NCBI RefSeq assembly: GCF_021559775.1
Contig: NZ_CP056050.1
Coordinates: 186,001-250,000 of the forward strand
Length of the DNA stretch: 64,000 nt
Source of the DNA: Gillisella vitis
GTDB taxonomy: Bacteria > Pseudomonadota > Alphaproteobacteria > Rhizobiales > Rhizobiaceae
Direction: 5' to 3'
Positions 28,237-38,373 of the stretch are shown here, piece by piece; position 1 is the first letter of the stretch; each line of letters opens with the position of its first letter. Under the pieces are notes generated by a model. That model made no database searches. It worked only from the letters and a program-made list of their open reading frames with translations, and was not told the DNA's origin. The position numbers were made by a program, and so were the translations under genes.

Positions 28237-28267
28237 CACCTCCCCTAAGCAGCTAGAAGGGGTGGTG
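28237..28267. terminator. Hairpin after the chemoreceptor operon
   Basis: CACCTCCCCT (28237-28246) pairs with AGGGGTGGTG (28258-28267), with one G-T pair and an 11-base loop. A run of six A lies just before it on the plus strand, giving a T-run on the minus strand, so it should work best on minus-strand transcripts; on the plus strand only GAAAT follows. Confidence 0.5.
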
Positions 28268-28741
28268 AAATCCAGATGCAGCAGATACGCTGACAGGACA
28301 AGCAACCTTCCTGTTCGCCAACGCCGTCGGTACTGTCCCTGCTGGTGCCCGGCACCTAGCTACGACGTCTGTGTCTGCTCGCTGGAACTGCCAGCCACTC
28401 GGTCAGAAGGCTCGCGCCGGTCACGTGACAACAATAGGTACGGTGACCGCTTTTGACGCCTCCGCTCGCCGTGTCGCGCGCTAGCATCGTCTTTCGACTC
28501 TGGGAAGCAATCTCTGCGATTTACCAGCCCAAAATTGCATCAGACATACCAATCTCAGCCAACAGTACAAACTAGAATTGTTAAAGCGCAAGAATTGTCG
28601 TTATTGCTCAAGATTTCTGCGTGTCTAATGGAATATTTACATCGCGTAAATATCTTTACCCAAGAATTCGCATCAGCATTAGCTGCTGCGAGCTTGCGGA
28701 TGGTCCGGCCGAGCGACGGGGAGCATTTTGGGGTAAATGGG
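28268..28741. other. Intergenic region upstream of the PAS chemoreceptor fragment
   Basis: No gene is recognised. The frame of the next gene is open from 28535, but the part before 28742 does not resemble the family. Confidence 0.5.
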
Positions 28742-29628
28742 ATGTTAGGATTTGGTGGCGCCGACGCAAAGGCAGTCCTTGAGGCCCTCAGCAAGTCTCA
28801 GGCCATTATCGAGTTTAAGCTCGATGGTACGATCATCACCGCAAACGAGAATTTCTGTCGGGCGCTTGGATATCAGCTGTCCGAAATCGTGGGCAAGCAC
28901 CACAAGATCTTCGTCGATCCGACCGAAGTCAACAGCTCCGATTACATCGATTTTTGGGCAAGGCTGGGACGCGGCGAATTTGACCGTCGCCAGTACAAGC
29001 GTATCGGCAAAGGCGGCATGGAAGTCTGGATCGAGGCTTCCTACAATCCGGTGTCGAGGGGCGGCAGGCCCTATAAGGTCGTCAAATTCGCGACAGATAT
29101 CACCGAACAAAAACTTAAAGCCGCCGAAGATAGTAGAAAGCTCGACGCGATCTCCAGGGCTCAGGCCGTCATCGAGTTCACGCCCGGCGGGGACATCCTG
29201 ACGGCAAACGAGAACTTCCTTCAGACCCTTGGCTATCAACTCTCTGAGGTTCAGGGCAAGCATCATTCCATGTTCTGCGAGCCGGGCTACACGAGGAGCG
29301 AGGATTACCGCCGCTTCTGGGCAAGGCTCGCCGGCGGCGAATTCGTTGCAGATGAGTTCATGCGTCTCGGCAAGGGGGGCAAGCGCGTCCACATCCAGGC
29401 GTCCTACAACCCGATCTTCGACATGAATGGCAAAGTGTTCAAGGTGGTCAAGTTTGCGACCGACGTGTCTGAGCGTGTCAACAGCGTCGAGCAACTGGCC
29501 AGCGCACTCCAGGCTATGGCTGGCGGTGACCTGACGCAGGAACTCCGCTCACCCTTCATGCCCGCCTTGGAAAGACTGCGCAGCGACTTCAACGAAACGT
29601 CTTCGAAGCTCCGCACGACGCTGCAAAC
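28742..29628 (+). pseudogene. PAS-PAS soluble chemoreceptor, signalling domain removed at an IS3 end
   Basis: From MLGFGGADAKAVLEALSKSQ (28742) the protein has two tandem PAS domains. Each has the motif TANENFxxxLGYQLSE and ends in KVVKFATD(I/V)(T/S)E; they span about 15-130 and 137-252. A HAMP-like segment (LQAMAGGDLTQEL) follows. This is the architecture of rhizobial cytoplasmic aerotaxis/redox chemoreceptors. It stops at SSKLRTTLQTV, where the IS3 element begins, so the methylation and CheA-coupling regions are missing. They are not found on the other side of the IS. Confidence 0.85.
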
Positions 29629-29717
29629 TGTCCGACATCAGCGCCCATGAGACAGAACTGGCTTAATTGAGAAGAGAGGATTTTCGGCTCATCGTAGCTC
29701 ATTCAAAGGAAGCGAAG

Positions 29718-30092
29718 ATGAGACAAAAATCCGGGCCGCAGACATCGACGACCGAGAAGACGATCAAGGACATCCGCCGCGCCACGCGCAAGCACCATTC
29801 GTCGGAAGAGAAAATTCGCATCGTGCTGGAAGGCCTTCGTGGCGAGGACAGCATTGCCGCAATCTGCCGACGTGAAGGGATTGCCGAGAGCCTGTATTAT
29901 AGCTGGTCCAAGGAATTCCTCGAAGCTGGCAAGAAGCGGCTTGCGGGCGACACCGCCCGTTCGGCAACCACTGACGAGGTGAAAGCACTGCGCCGTGAAA
30001 GCCGCGACCTGAAGGAGGCTCTGGCCGACCTCACCCTGGAAAACCGCCTGCTTAAAAAAAGCATGATCGGGGATGGGGGCGGCGACGAATGA
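29718..30092 (+). CDS. IS3-family OrfA (helix-turn-helix)
   Basis: A 124-residue OrfA from ATG 29718 behind AAGGAAG. It has the HTH core HHSSEEKIRIVLEGLRGEDS, then IAAICRREGIAESLYYSW, and a C-terminal leucine-zipper-like coil (DEVKALRRESRDLKEALADL). It would provide end recognition and pair with OrfB. Its stop overlaps the orfB start as ATGA, giving coupled translation. Confidence 0.9.
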   Translation: MRQKSGPQTSTTEKTIKDIRRATRKHHSSEEKIRIVLEGLRGEDSIAAICRREGIAESLYYSWSKEFLEAGKKRLAGDTARSATTDEVKALRRESRDLKEALADLTLENRLLKKSMIGDGGGDE

Positions 30093-31068
30093 GATATCCC
30101 GCCACCGAGAAGCTTGAGATTATCCGGCTCGTGGAAGAATCCCACCTGCCTGCCAAGCAGACCCTCGACAAGCTCGGCATTCCTCGGCCGACCTTCTACC
30201 GCTGGTATGATCGTTTCCTGACCTACGGCGTCGAGGGGCTGGAAGACCGGACATCCGCCCCGTCACGGGTATGGAACCGTCTTCCCGACGATGTCAGGGA
30301 CCGTATCATCGAAATGGCGCTGGATCATGCCGAGTTGTCGCCGCGCGAACTGGCCGTGAAGTTCACCGACACGGAAAGCTATTTCGTATCAGAGGCTTCG
30401 GTCTACCGCCTGCTCAAGGCCCACGATCTGATAACGTCGCCCACCTATATCGTCATCAAGGCCAACGACGAGTTCAAGGACAAGACCACGCGCCCGAACG
30501 AGATGTGGCAAACTGACTTCACCTATCTGAAGGTCATGGTTGGGGATGGTTCTACCTGTCGACCATCCTCGACGACTTCTCGCGCTACATCATCGCCTGG
30601 AAGCTGTGCACCAGCATGAAAGTCGAGGATGTTACCGACACGCTCGACTTGGCGCTTGCGGCATCAGGATGCGACAAGGTCAAGGTCGAACACCGGCCGC
30701 GCCTGCTGTCCGACAACGGCCCGTGTTACGTTGCTTCCGATCTCGGTGAATGGCTGGAGAAATACAAGATCGGGCAGGTCCACGGCGCTCCCGGCCATCC
30801 GCAAACGCAGGGCAAGATCGAACGCTGGCACCAGACGCTGAAGAACCGCATCCTGCTCGAAAACTACTTCTTCCAGGAGGACCTCGAAGCTCAGATCGCG
30901 GCTTTTGTCGAGCACTACAACCATCGGCGCTATCACGAAAGCCTCGACAATCTTACCCCAGCCGACGTCTACTCCGGGCGCGGCCAGACCATACTGCTCG
31001 AACGCGAAAAGATCAAAAGAGACACCATCAGACAACGCCGCTTGAACCACCAAAAGAAAGCAGCTTAA
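30089..31068 (+). pseudogene. IS3-family OrfB transposase with a frameshift
   Basis: The first frame reads through an N-terminal HTH and the first catalytic Asp (MWQTDFTYLKV). Near 30536 one base is missing: the expected VIGWGWFYLSTILDDFSRY is reached only by shifting frame. The rest, with DNGP (second Asp), GHPQTQGKIERWHQTLKNR (Glu) and FVEHYNHRRYHESLDNLTPA, is in the other frame to a stop at 31066-31068. No slippery run exists there, so this is probably an inactivating mutation. Confidence 0.85.
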
Positions 31069-31142
31069 ATCAACGCGCAAACCGAGCCGGAAACTCCATT
31101 CTTCCAAAGCCGAGGAAGTCTCAAATCATTCGACGACGGACA

Positions 31143-31518
31143 CCCGCTGCGTAATCATTGGAGGCTTGTTCGGAGGTGAGGCTGAAACACATGGATCCTC
31201 GCATGAGCCAAAAACCCTATCTGACCATTTCTGGTTACAATCCGGCCGCCTTGGTGAGATTGGCGCTGAAGCCATGGCGTTCCGCCACCTCTTTTACAAC
31301 TACGCTCGGCCGCAGACCCTCTCACACGATACGAGCTTTGAACGAATCCGGCCATTTGCGATGCGCCGAGTGTCAAGCCGACCATCAACAAGCCGGGTCG
31401 CAAGATCTACCGGCACGATCGTTCCGCACTGGCGGCGCCAGATCGTTCGAGGGAACGGAGTGGTTCCCTTGGGCTGCGGCAGGCCAGTTAGCACCAGTGA
31501 TGCGACAATCCGCCGAAT
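31143..31518. other. Intergenic region after the IS3 element, nothing recognised
   Basis: It does not contain the missing end of the PAS chemoreceptor. Two overlapping frames of 125-133 codons are open but show no family pattern. Confidence 0.5.
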
Positions 31519-34089
31519 TCATGCGACGGGTTTAGTGAGCACCTGTTGCACGGCGCGAGCAAGGTGATCGCGCTCGTAAGGTTTTTGGATAATGACCTCG
31601 CTCCCCTTACGCCCTGCGATCGCCAACTCATCGCCATAGCCCGTCGCGAAAATGAAAGGCGTGCCGGCTTCCCCAAGCTTCGTCGCGAGATCGAAACTCG
31701 TTCCGCGACCGACGTTGATGTCCAGCATCGCGAACTGAAAGCTATGTTTTGCGAGTAGCTGCTCAGCTTCGGTAATCGTCGAGGCGAGGGCCACGTGAAC
31801 GGCGCCCAGTTCGTGCAGCATGTCCTCTGCCTCTAGCGCAATTAGCATATTGTCCTCGACCAGCAGGACATGCGTTCCTTGAAGGAGTCGGGCAGGAGTA
31901 ACGTCGGTCTTCTTGGTGGCGTCAGTGTTGAATGTGGTCGGAGCGGGTGTCTCGTCCTCGTCCGCGATGAAGACATAATGATGCGGGATGAAGAAATCGG
32001 CTTCAAGTCCTGCCAACAGGAAGCGGAGCTCCGCTGTGCCCTGTAGATCGAACGGGATTGTTCGTTCGACAATGACAGATCCGAAGCCGCGACGTGTCGG
32101 GGCAACCACGGCCGGGCCGCCGATTTCCTTCCACTTGATATAGACGCCTTCGCCATCGACTGCTTCGACGGTCACCTCTACACGACCTGCGGCGGAAAGC
32201 GCTCCATGCTTGCAACTGTTGGTGACGAGTTCGTGCACGACCAGTGCTACGGTGGAGATCGCCTGCGCCTGGAGCAGAACATTAGGGCCCTTCAAGCTGA
32301 GGCGGCCCCTCGCATTGTCATGTGCAGCAATTTCATCCTCGAACAGCCCGGCCAGCGGAGCAGGGCCCCAGCTCTGACGCGTAATCCTGTCATGCGCTCT
32401 CGCCAGCGCCTGTACCCGGCCACTGAGCGAGTCGACATAGCTGGTGACATCGACGGCAGCTTGGCTCGTCTTTGTCACCAGGCTGCGGATCAGAGCGAGG
32501 ATGTTGCGAACGCGGTGATTGAGCTCTGCGATGAGCACCTCCTGACGTTCGGATGCACGCCTTCGCTCGTCGCTGGCACCGTCCGAATAGCGCAAGATGA
32601 CTTCGATCAGTGCCTGTCTGATCGCTTCACCGATGCGCTGGTCGCGGTCGCAAAAGCGGGGAGCCCTGCCACGGACCAGTCGGGCGAATGCCGCAAAGCT
32701 CTTGCGGGGAGACATACGCTCACCATCGGTGCTGGCTTCCAAGAGCTTTGCGGGATCGCCGCCCCACCTGATCTCGCTGATGCGCTCTCGGCGAAACAAC
32801 AAAATATAGTCGCGTGGGACACGTGAGATAGGGATCGACATCATGCCGGCGGCGCGATCAGCCGTTGCGCTGCACGGCGCATGCACGGAAGCCAGGTCGT
32901 CGGTCGTGAAGACCCGGCTCGGCGATGCTGCGTTCAGATGATGCGCGAGCGCGATGACATTCTCTTCAGACGGCGTGGAGCCGTGAAGATGGGCTTTACC
33001 GCTACGATAAATGGCGACACCATCGCAATCCACCATGTCGCGCGTCATGTCCTGCAGCCATTGCGCGTTTTCCATCAAAGTCTCGTCGCCGGCGATCATG
33101 GTGATGACGCGATCAGCTAAAGCCCGTGCGCGTTGCTCATGCTCTTCACTTCCGCGCCGCAGGCGGCTCTCGAGCATCATCGAATACATCGCGCCGAACA
33201 GCTCGGAAGCGGTCCGCATGATAAAGCTTGGCAGGCGCGGCCCATTCGCGTGGCATGCGATAAGACCCCAAAGCTTTTCCTCGACGACGATCGAGATCGA
33301 TAGCGAGGCACCGATCCCCATGTTGCGCAGATATTCGATGTGTACTGGCGACACGGCGCGGGTGATCGACATCGATAAGTCGAGCGGTGGCGTTACAGCA
33401 TCAGCGGGAGGTAGGAGCGGTACCGTTGGCGCCGTGACGTCCGCTATAATGCGGAATGGGTTGCGCAGGTAAAGTTCGCGAGCCTGACGCGGGATGTCAG
33501 ATGCGGGATAATGGAGACCGAGAAAGCTTCCCATTCCAGCGCGTGCCGATTCCGCGATGACTTCGCCATGGCCCTCGGTGTCGAACTGATAGATCATGAC
33601 GCGATCAAAGCCTGTGATCGCCAGCACCTGTCGAGCCGTATCATGGTGAAACTTAGCGATCGTTGGTGATTTAAGGAGACGTGCAGCCATCGCACGAACC
33701 ATCGAGGCCGCCTCCACCCGTTCGGCCTTCTGTGTCCGTTCGCCTTCGATGATCAGCAGGTCGCCCTGGAAGTGGATCGAGAGATCGACGTTGGGCAATC
33801 CCTGCACCAGCTTCAAGTCGAAAATCCGCTCACCTGTCGTTGACGCCAGGATCGCCATCCGGTTGCGAATGTCGTGGAGCGCGATCTCACTGATCCATCG
33901 GTCGAAGCGAGTGCCGAGCAGTTCCTGGGGTTTAACTTTAAAGAACTTCTCGCAATTTTCGGATGCGCGAACAATCGTCCAGTCGTTCGACATTGCGATG
34001 AGGAACGCAAAGTTCTGGATCTCATCGAGTCGCGTGATCGGTTCCCGGTCGCAGACAGTCAGGTTCGCATCGGTGTAGTCATTGCCCAT
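31519..34089 (-). CDS. bphP: Bacteriophytochrome histidine kinase with C-terminal receiver (Agp2-like)
   Basis: An 856-residue red/far-red photoreceptor. It has PAS with Cys13 in CDREPI, the biliverdin-attachment position; GAF with YPASDIPRQARELY (195-208) and the conserved His250 in AVSPVHIEYLRNMG; and PHY (about 325-500) with the tongue motif PRKSF. Next is an HWE/HisKA_2-type kinase with His525 (AELNHRVRN), and a C-terminal receiver (about 745-856) with Asp in AMLDINVG and Lys-Pro in IIQKPYERD. The order PAS-GAF-PHY-HWE kinase-REC is that of Agrobacterium Agp2. It ends 23 bp from a same-strand AraC gene, so the two may be linked functionally. Confidence 0.92.
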   Translation of the reverse strand: MGNDYTDANLTVCDREPITRLDEIQNFAFLIAMSNDWTIVRASENCEKFFKVKPQELLGTRFDRWISEIALHDIRNRMAILASTTGERIFDLKLVQGLPNVDLSIHFQGDLLIIEGERTQKAERVEAASMVRAMAARLLKSPTIAKFHHDTARQVLAITGFDRVMIYQFDTEGHGEVIAESARAGMGSFLGLHYPASDIPRQARELYLRNPFRIIADVTAPTVPLLPPADAVTPPLDLSMSITRAVSPVHIEYLRNMGIGASLSISIVVEEKLWGLIACHANGPRLPSFIMRTASELFGAMYSMMLESRLRRGSEEHEQRARALADRVITMIAGDETLMENAQWLQDMTRDMVDCDGVAIYRSGKAHLHGSTPSEENVIALAHHLNAASPSRVFTTDDLASVHAPCSATADRAAGMMSIPISRVPRDYILLFRRERISEIRWGGDPAKLLEASTDGERMSPRKSFAAFARLVRGRAPRFCDRDQRIGEAIRQALIEVILRYSDGASDERRRASERQEVLIAELNHRVRNILALIRSLVTKTSQAAVDVTSYVDSLSGRVQALARAHDRITRQSWGPAPLAGLFEDEIAAHDNARGRLSLKGPNVLLQAQAISTVALVVHELVTNSCKHGALSAAGRVEVTVEAVDGEGVYIKWKEIGGPAVVAPTRRGFGSVIVERTIPFDLQGTAELRFLLAGLEADFFIPHHYVFIADEDETPAPTTFNTDATKKTDVTPARLLQGTHVLLVEDNMLIALEAEDMLHELGAVHVALASTITEAEQLLAKHSFQFAMLDINVGRGTSFDLATKLGEAGTPFIFATGYGDELAIAGRKGSEVIIQKPYERDHLARAVQQVLTKPVA

Positions 34090-34111
34090 TGGTTGGCCCC
34101 CGCCATCTATT

Positions 34112-34972
34112 TTAACGTCGCAGACGATATTTCAGCGGAGAGGTACCCATTACCTCATGAAACGCCCTTCGAAACTGTGGTGTGCCCTTGTACCCGACTG
34201 CCCCCGCAATCGCGTCGATAGGGAGTTCAACCTGTTCCAGTAGTTTGACAGCTCGCGAGATGCGCCGCCTTTGGACGAACGCATGGGGATTTTCCCCGGT
34301 TGTCGCCTTGAAGGCACGAGAGAAATGAAAACGGCTAAGCCCGGCGACGGCGGCCAGCTCAGCCAATCCTATGGTTTCGTGAAGATGCCCCTCCACAAAA
34401 TCCGTCACCGAGGCGATCTGTCGGTCGGACAGGCGCCCCTGCCTATCGGCCATGACGCCAAAGACTTCGAGCGACGCCACCAGGCACACGCTCTCGGCAT
34501 GAAGTTCATCGACTTGAGGCGCCCTTACGAGCGCTGCGAGTTTTTTGAGCGTCGCGCGCAGTTGCGGATCGCGCGAATAGGCGAACGGCGGTAGATCGCG
34601 TCTGGCATATCGGCTCCCGAGATCTTGGTGGATCACCTCAGGATCGAAATACATCGCCACAAAACTGTTGACCCGTGGTTTAGGCTTACTCCAGCCTTCA
34701 ATGCCGCAGCCCTTGGGCACGAACGTGATCGTGTCACGTAAATCCCGCACATGAAGCCTCGGCAGGCTGTCTACGCGAAGCTCGCCGTCCGTAAGGGCGA
34801 TGTCGTGCAGTGCCAGATAATGGCTATCACCACGGCTTCTAAATTCGTACGGTTCCGCGCTGCCCAGCTCCACATACTCGACTGAAAATCCATGGGAATG
34901 GTGCGCCCGTCGTGAGACGGGTGCCAAGTCCGGTTCCGCAAAATCAATTTTGAGCGCGCGAGGAGAGGTCAT
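34112..34972 (-). CDS. AraC-family regulator upstream of the bacteriophytochrome
   Basis: About 286 residues from MTSPRALKIDF (34972); the frame is open to 35059. The N-terminal domain is AraC-binding-like (YEFRSRGDSHYLALHDIAL, FVPKGCGIEGW). The C-terminus has two HTHs: IGLAELAAVAGLSRFHFSRA and IAGAVGYKGTPQFRRAFHEV, then MGTSPLKYR. The stop is 22 bp before the phytochrome start on the same strand, so cotranscription is likely. That would make the regulator either light-operon autoregulator or an output partner; neither is shown by sequence. Confidence 0.85.
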   Translation of the reverse strand: MTSPRALKIDFAEPDLAPVSRRAHHSHGFSVEYVELGSAEPYEFRSRGDSHYLALHDIALTDGELRVDSLPRLHVRDLRDTITFVPKGCGIEGWSKPKPRVNSFVAMYFDPEVIHQDLGSRYARRDLPPFAYSRDPQLRATLKKLAALVRAPQVDELHAESVCLVASLEVFGVMADRQGRLSDRQIASVTDFVEGHLHETIGLAELAAVAGLSRFHFSRAFKATTGENPHAFVQRRRISRAVKLLEQVELPIDAIAGAVGYKGTPQFRRAFHEVMGTSPLKYRLRR

Positions 34973-35513
34973 GAGCCTGTTTAGCACGATATTTGCTAAT
35001 GAAAAACAATTTTTGCGCGAAAGTTTTGCGATTATAACTAAGCTTTCTTGGGAAAACACCTACGTCGGTGACGAGGTTGAACCGCCTATTGTTGAACGGA
35101 CGCTGCAACGGTCCAGGTATCTGTCTGCTGACCCGTCATACAAATTTCCTTCAGCGACTTCCTGCAGCGGTGATCCTCCACCCGCCTCGGCAGTGACTTC
35201 TGAACAGGGGCGCTATGGGCTGCTTTCTGCGTGGGAAGTCCCTACAGCTGACTGTCCGCTCCCGGCCCCATTTACGACATTCCGCCAAGACATTCATATT
35301 CTGTGTGAAGTTGCGTTCAGCACAGAAAAGTCCCTTGACGCTCAACCATACTGTTGCCTACCCGCACTTATATTACTATCAGTCACTTAAGGTTTTTGAG
35401 CTTCATAGATAAGAGCGGGTCCGAGGTTCAACCCGCTCAAGGCAAAGACGGCTGCTGCGGAGATCGTTTCCGCATCTACATGGACAATGTGGATCAGCTC
35501 TTTATCTGACGGG
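34973..35513. other. Promoter region of the AraC-phytochrome pair and unassigned DNA
   Basis: AT-rich sequence at 34980-35050 probably carries the promoter of the leftward AraC gene. The rest, to the integrase remnant, shows no gene. Confidence 0.45.
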
Positions 35514-35812
35514 CTATGTAGCTTCCCAAACCTGATCCAGGATTTTTGCCGCAAGTGCCGCCTTCTCCTGCTGACGGCGTCCGGTGTGTCCTAGAAGGCA
35601 TGGCTGGCGTGCTCCCGTGACCCGGTCTGCTTGAGGATATGCGTTGCCAGAATATCCCGAAAGTTGTGCGGCCCTTGTGGCAGCAAACTCTTGATGGCTC
35701 CGCGCCCCGTACTGGGGTTGTCGACGCCATAGCGTTGGATCACAGGTCGGAGCAATAGATGGAGGGGGACGCTGCCGCGAAGGGCAGGGGTGTCTAAAAG
35801 GGCACAAGCCAA
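35514..35812 (-). pseudogene. C-terminal remnant of a second large tyrosine integrase
   Basis: The strand reads VIQRYGVDNPSTGRGAIKSL, then GPHNFRDILATHILKQTGS, then HASHAF followed by a stop, DTPDAV, and in another frame EKAALAAKILDQVWEAT. These align with the end of the integrase at 13446-15803 (IIQRYGIYNPYTGRGAIKGL ... KAALAAKILNQAWEAA). The segment with the catalytic Tyr (QQHYGRF) is deleted. It is thus a dead relative of the intact integrase, about 20 kb away and in opposite orientation. Confidence 0.85.
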
Positions 35813-36025
35813 AGTTCGATGCAGCCGAAATTCGCCGCTTGCGAGACGAAGGAGCCGGACCGACTAGAACCGCCAGCAGCTCGGGATCCGCGCGAGCGCT
35901 GCGCCTCCATGTGGTCGGTAAACGTGAATCGCCAAACCGTCAGCAAAATCAGCCCATTTATTCAAAATTGACGAATGTAAAATATAGTTCCGGCCAAACG
36001 ACTTATTTATGCTTTGGAGAAAGTA

Positions 36026-38311
36026 ATGAGCGATCACACAGTTAGGCGGCCATTATGGATTCAGATTACTGGTTACGGGTTTGCCGCGGTTATGTTTGCC
36101 AGTGCTGCAATCGGCGGCCTTGCCTGGCACGCGCAATCGACGATGAACGACACTGCGGTAAAAAGCAAAACCGCAAGCGACCTCGCCGTCATCCAGGCCG
36201 AAATGGCCGCCATTTCGAGATCGGCAGCAGCGCTTGCCTCCTCCGTCGCCAATGATCCCGGTACGGTACAAATGATCGCAAACGGCGACCGCGAGGGTCT
36301 GCTGACCAAATACCAGCCCGGCATGGCGGCGGTTGCCAAGGAAGGCGCTTTGCAAACCTTCACTTTCCTTGACGTGACCGGAACGGTCGTGGCCCGGTCG
36401 CATTCGCCTGCGAAATTCGGCGACATGATTATCGGCAGACGGCAGACGGTGGCTTCGGCGATAAACACCGGTAAACTCTCCGCTGGCATCGAACAAGGTC
36501 GCACGGCCATCAATACCAGCGCTACAGCGCCCGTGATCCGGGACGGCAAGGTCATCGGTGCGATCGACGTGGGCACAGAACTCAGCAACGCCTTCTTCGG
36601 CCCAATTGCCGACCGCCTCGGCGCGGAAATTGCCGTGGACGTGCTGGTAGAAGGCAAGGTGCAAACCCAGGCTTCGACGCAGGGGGACAAGAGCATTCTT
36701 GCGGAAGAGCAGATCAGGGCGGCCCTCGATGGCAAGCCGGTGACGGCGGGCGTTACACTCGACGGCCGCGACATGATCATCAACGCTATTCCCTTCAACA
36801 ATTTTGGCGGCGCCAAGCTCGGCGTCATTGAACTTGCCACCGATGCAACGACGATTCTTGCCGATGGTCGTCAGTCGACGCTGAACTCGATTGGCGCTTC
36901 CGTTCTGGTGTCGCTGCTCTCGCTGTTCGGTTTCCTATTCTTCGCCCGTGCGCTGGGTGGAGCGATTTCCCGGCTGACCGGGACGATGACACGGCTCGCC
37001 ACGGGCGATCTGTCGGCCAGTGTCGAAGGCGGTCGTCGCCCCGACGAAATTGGCGCAATGGCCCGCGCGGTCGACGTGTTCAAGGAAAACAGCTTAAAGG
37101 CGCGCGAGCTGGAGCGGCAGGCGGAAGAAAACCGCAGCCTCAGCGAGGAACAGCGTCAGCGCAGCGCCGAACAAGAGCGCAGCCGTTCGCAGGCCATGGC
37201 GGAAGCGACCAGCGGCCTTGCTACCGGCCTGAAGCATCTGTCCGAGGGCGACCTGACATACCAGCTCGACCGTGCATTCGTGGCCGACTTCGAACCGCTG
37301 CGCGCCGACTTCAATGCCGCCGTCAGCCAGTTGCGCGGCACGCTCATTTCGTTTGCGCAGGCCACCAGCTCGATCGACAGCGGCTCGCGTGAAGTCAGTC
37401 AGAGTGCCGACGATCTGGCCAAGCGGACAGAACAGCAGGCCGCCTCACTGGAGGAGACAGCCGCCGCCCTCGACCAGATCACTGTCAATGTCGCGAGCTC
37501 CTCCAAGCGAACCGAAGATGCCCGTACCGTCGCCATCCAGGCCAATGAAAGCGCCCGCCATTCTGGTGCTGTCGTTGCCAATGCCGTCGACGCGATGGGC
37601 CGCATTGAGCAGTCGTCGGGCCAGATCTCGAACATCATCGGCGTTATCGACGACATCGCCTTTCAGACCAATCTTCTGGCGCTGAACGCCGGCGTCGAGG
37701 CAGCCCGGGCCGGCGAAGCAGGCAAGGGTTTTGCTGTCGTCGCCCAAGAGGTGCGCGAACTTGCCCAGCGTTCCGCCAAAGCCGCCAAGGAGATCAAGGA
37801 CCTGATCGGCAAGTCATCGGTGGAAGTCGGGACCGGAGTCAAGCTGGTTAGCGAAACCGGCGACGCGCTGCGCAAGATCGAGACCTATATCGTCACCATC
37901 AACCAGCACATGGATGCGATCGCCACATCCTCGCGCGAGCAGTCGGTCGGCCTGGCGGAGGTCAACACGGCCGTCAACCAGATGGACCAGGTGACGCAGC
38001 AGAATGCCGCGATGGTGGAAGAAGCCAATGCGGCCGGCGCTACGCTTGCCAACGAAGCCGGCCGCCTGCGCGAACTGATCAGCCAGTTCCAGCTCGGCCA
38101 TGAACACGCGGTTTCGCGGCAGGACCCCGCGCCGCGCCGGGCAGCCCCGGTTACGGCAGTTTCCGGTCGCCCGTGGGCGTCGGCTTCAGCACGCTCGGTG
38201 CCGGCAGACTCGCCGGCACGCGGCATGGTCAGCAAGATCGCAAAGGCATTTGGCGGCGGGCAAAGCCGTGTTGCAGCAGCGCCATCGACGGACAGCTGGG
38301 AAGAGTTCTGA
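36026..38311 (+). CDS. Cache-domain methyl-accepting chemotaxis protein
   Basis: A 761-residue receptor starting at 36026 behind GGAGAAAG. It has TM1 (GYGFAAVMFASAAIGGLAW), a large periplasmic Cache-type sensor (about 32-280; FTFLDVTGTVVARSHSPAKF is typical), TM2 (SIGASVLVSLLSLFGFLFFA), HAMP and a second HAMP-like segment (LSEGDLTYQL). The complete signalling domain has tip DDIAFQTNLLALNAGVEAAR. It ends in STDSWEEF; the last five residues resemble the xWxxF CheR/CheB docking pentapeptide. It is intact, followed by a terminator, and alone in its transcript. Confidence 0.93.
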   Translation: MSDHTVRRPLWIQITGYGFAAVMFASAAIGGLAWHAQSTMNDTAVKSKTASDLAVIQAEMAAISRSAAALASSVANDPGTVQMIANGDREGLLTKYQPGMAAVAKEGALQTFTFLDVTGTVVARSHSPAKFGDMIIGRRQTVASAINTGKLSAGIEQGRTAINTSATAPVIRDGKVIGAIDVGTELSNAFFGPIADRLGAEIAVDVLVEGKVQTQASTQGDKSILAEEQIRAALDGKPVTAGVTLDGRDMIINAIPFNNFGGAKLGVIELATDATTILADGRQSTLNSIGASVLVSLLSLFGFLFFARALGGAISRLTGTMTRLATGDLSASVEGGRRPDEIGAMARAVDVFKENSLKARELERQAEENRSLSEEQRQRSAEQERSRSQAMAEATSGLATGLKHLSEGDLTYQLDRAFVADFEPLRADFNAAVSQLRGTLISFAQATSSIDSGSREVSQSADDLAKRTEQQAASLEETAAALDQITVNVASSSKRTEDARTVAIQANESARHSGAVVANAVDAMGRIEQSSGQISNIIGVIDDIAFQTNLLALNAGVEAARAGEAGKGFAVVAQEVRELAQRSAKAAKEIKDLIGKSSVEVGTGVKLVSETGDALRKIETYIVTINQHMDAIATSSREQSVGLAEVNTAVNQMDQVTQQNAAMVEEANAAGATLANEAGRLRELISQFQLGHEHAVSRQDPAPRRAAPVTAVSGRPWASASARSVPADSPARGMVSKIAKAFGGGQSRVAAAPSTDSWEEF

Positions 38312-38343
38312 TCGCTCCGACGATCCGGCTTTGACTTCCAGAA

Positions 38344-38373
38344 GCGGGGATGCTCAGGCATCTCCGCATTTTT
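38344..38373 (+). terminator. Rho-independent terminator of the Cache chemoreceptor gene
   Basis: GCGGGGATGC pairs with GCATCTCCGC (one mismatch) across a 4-base loop and is followed by ATTTTTG. It lies about 32 bp after the stop codon. Confidence 0.85.

Larger units (their letters stand above)
29629..31142 (+). mobile_element. IS3-family element
   Basis: A 1514-bp element whose ends, TGTCCGACATCAGC at the left and TGTCCGTCGTCGAA read inward at the right, are related imperfect repeats. It carries orfA and orfB overlapping by ATGA. The flanking trinucleotides AAC and CCC do not match. Its right 275 bp (30868-31142) recur, inverted, at 51362-51636. Confidence 0.85.
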
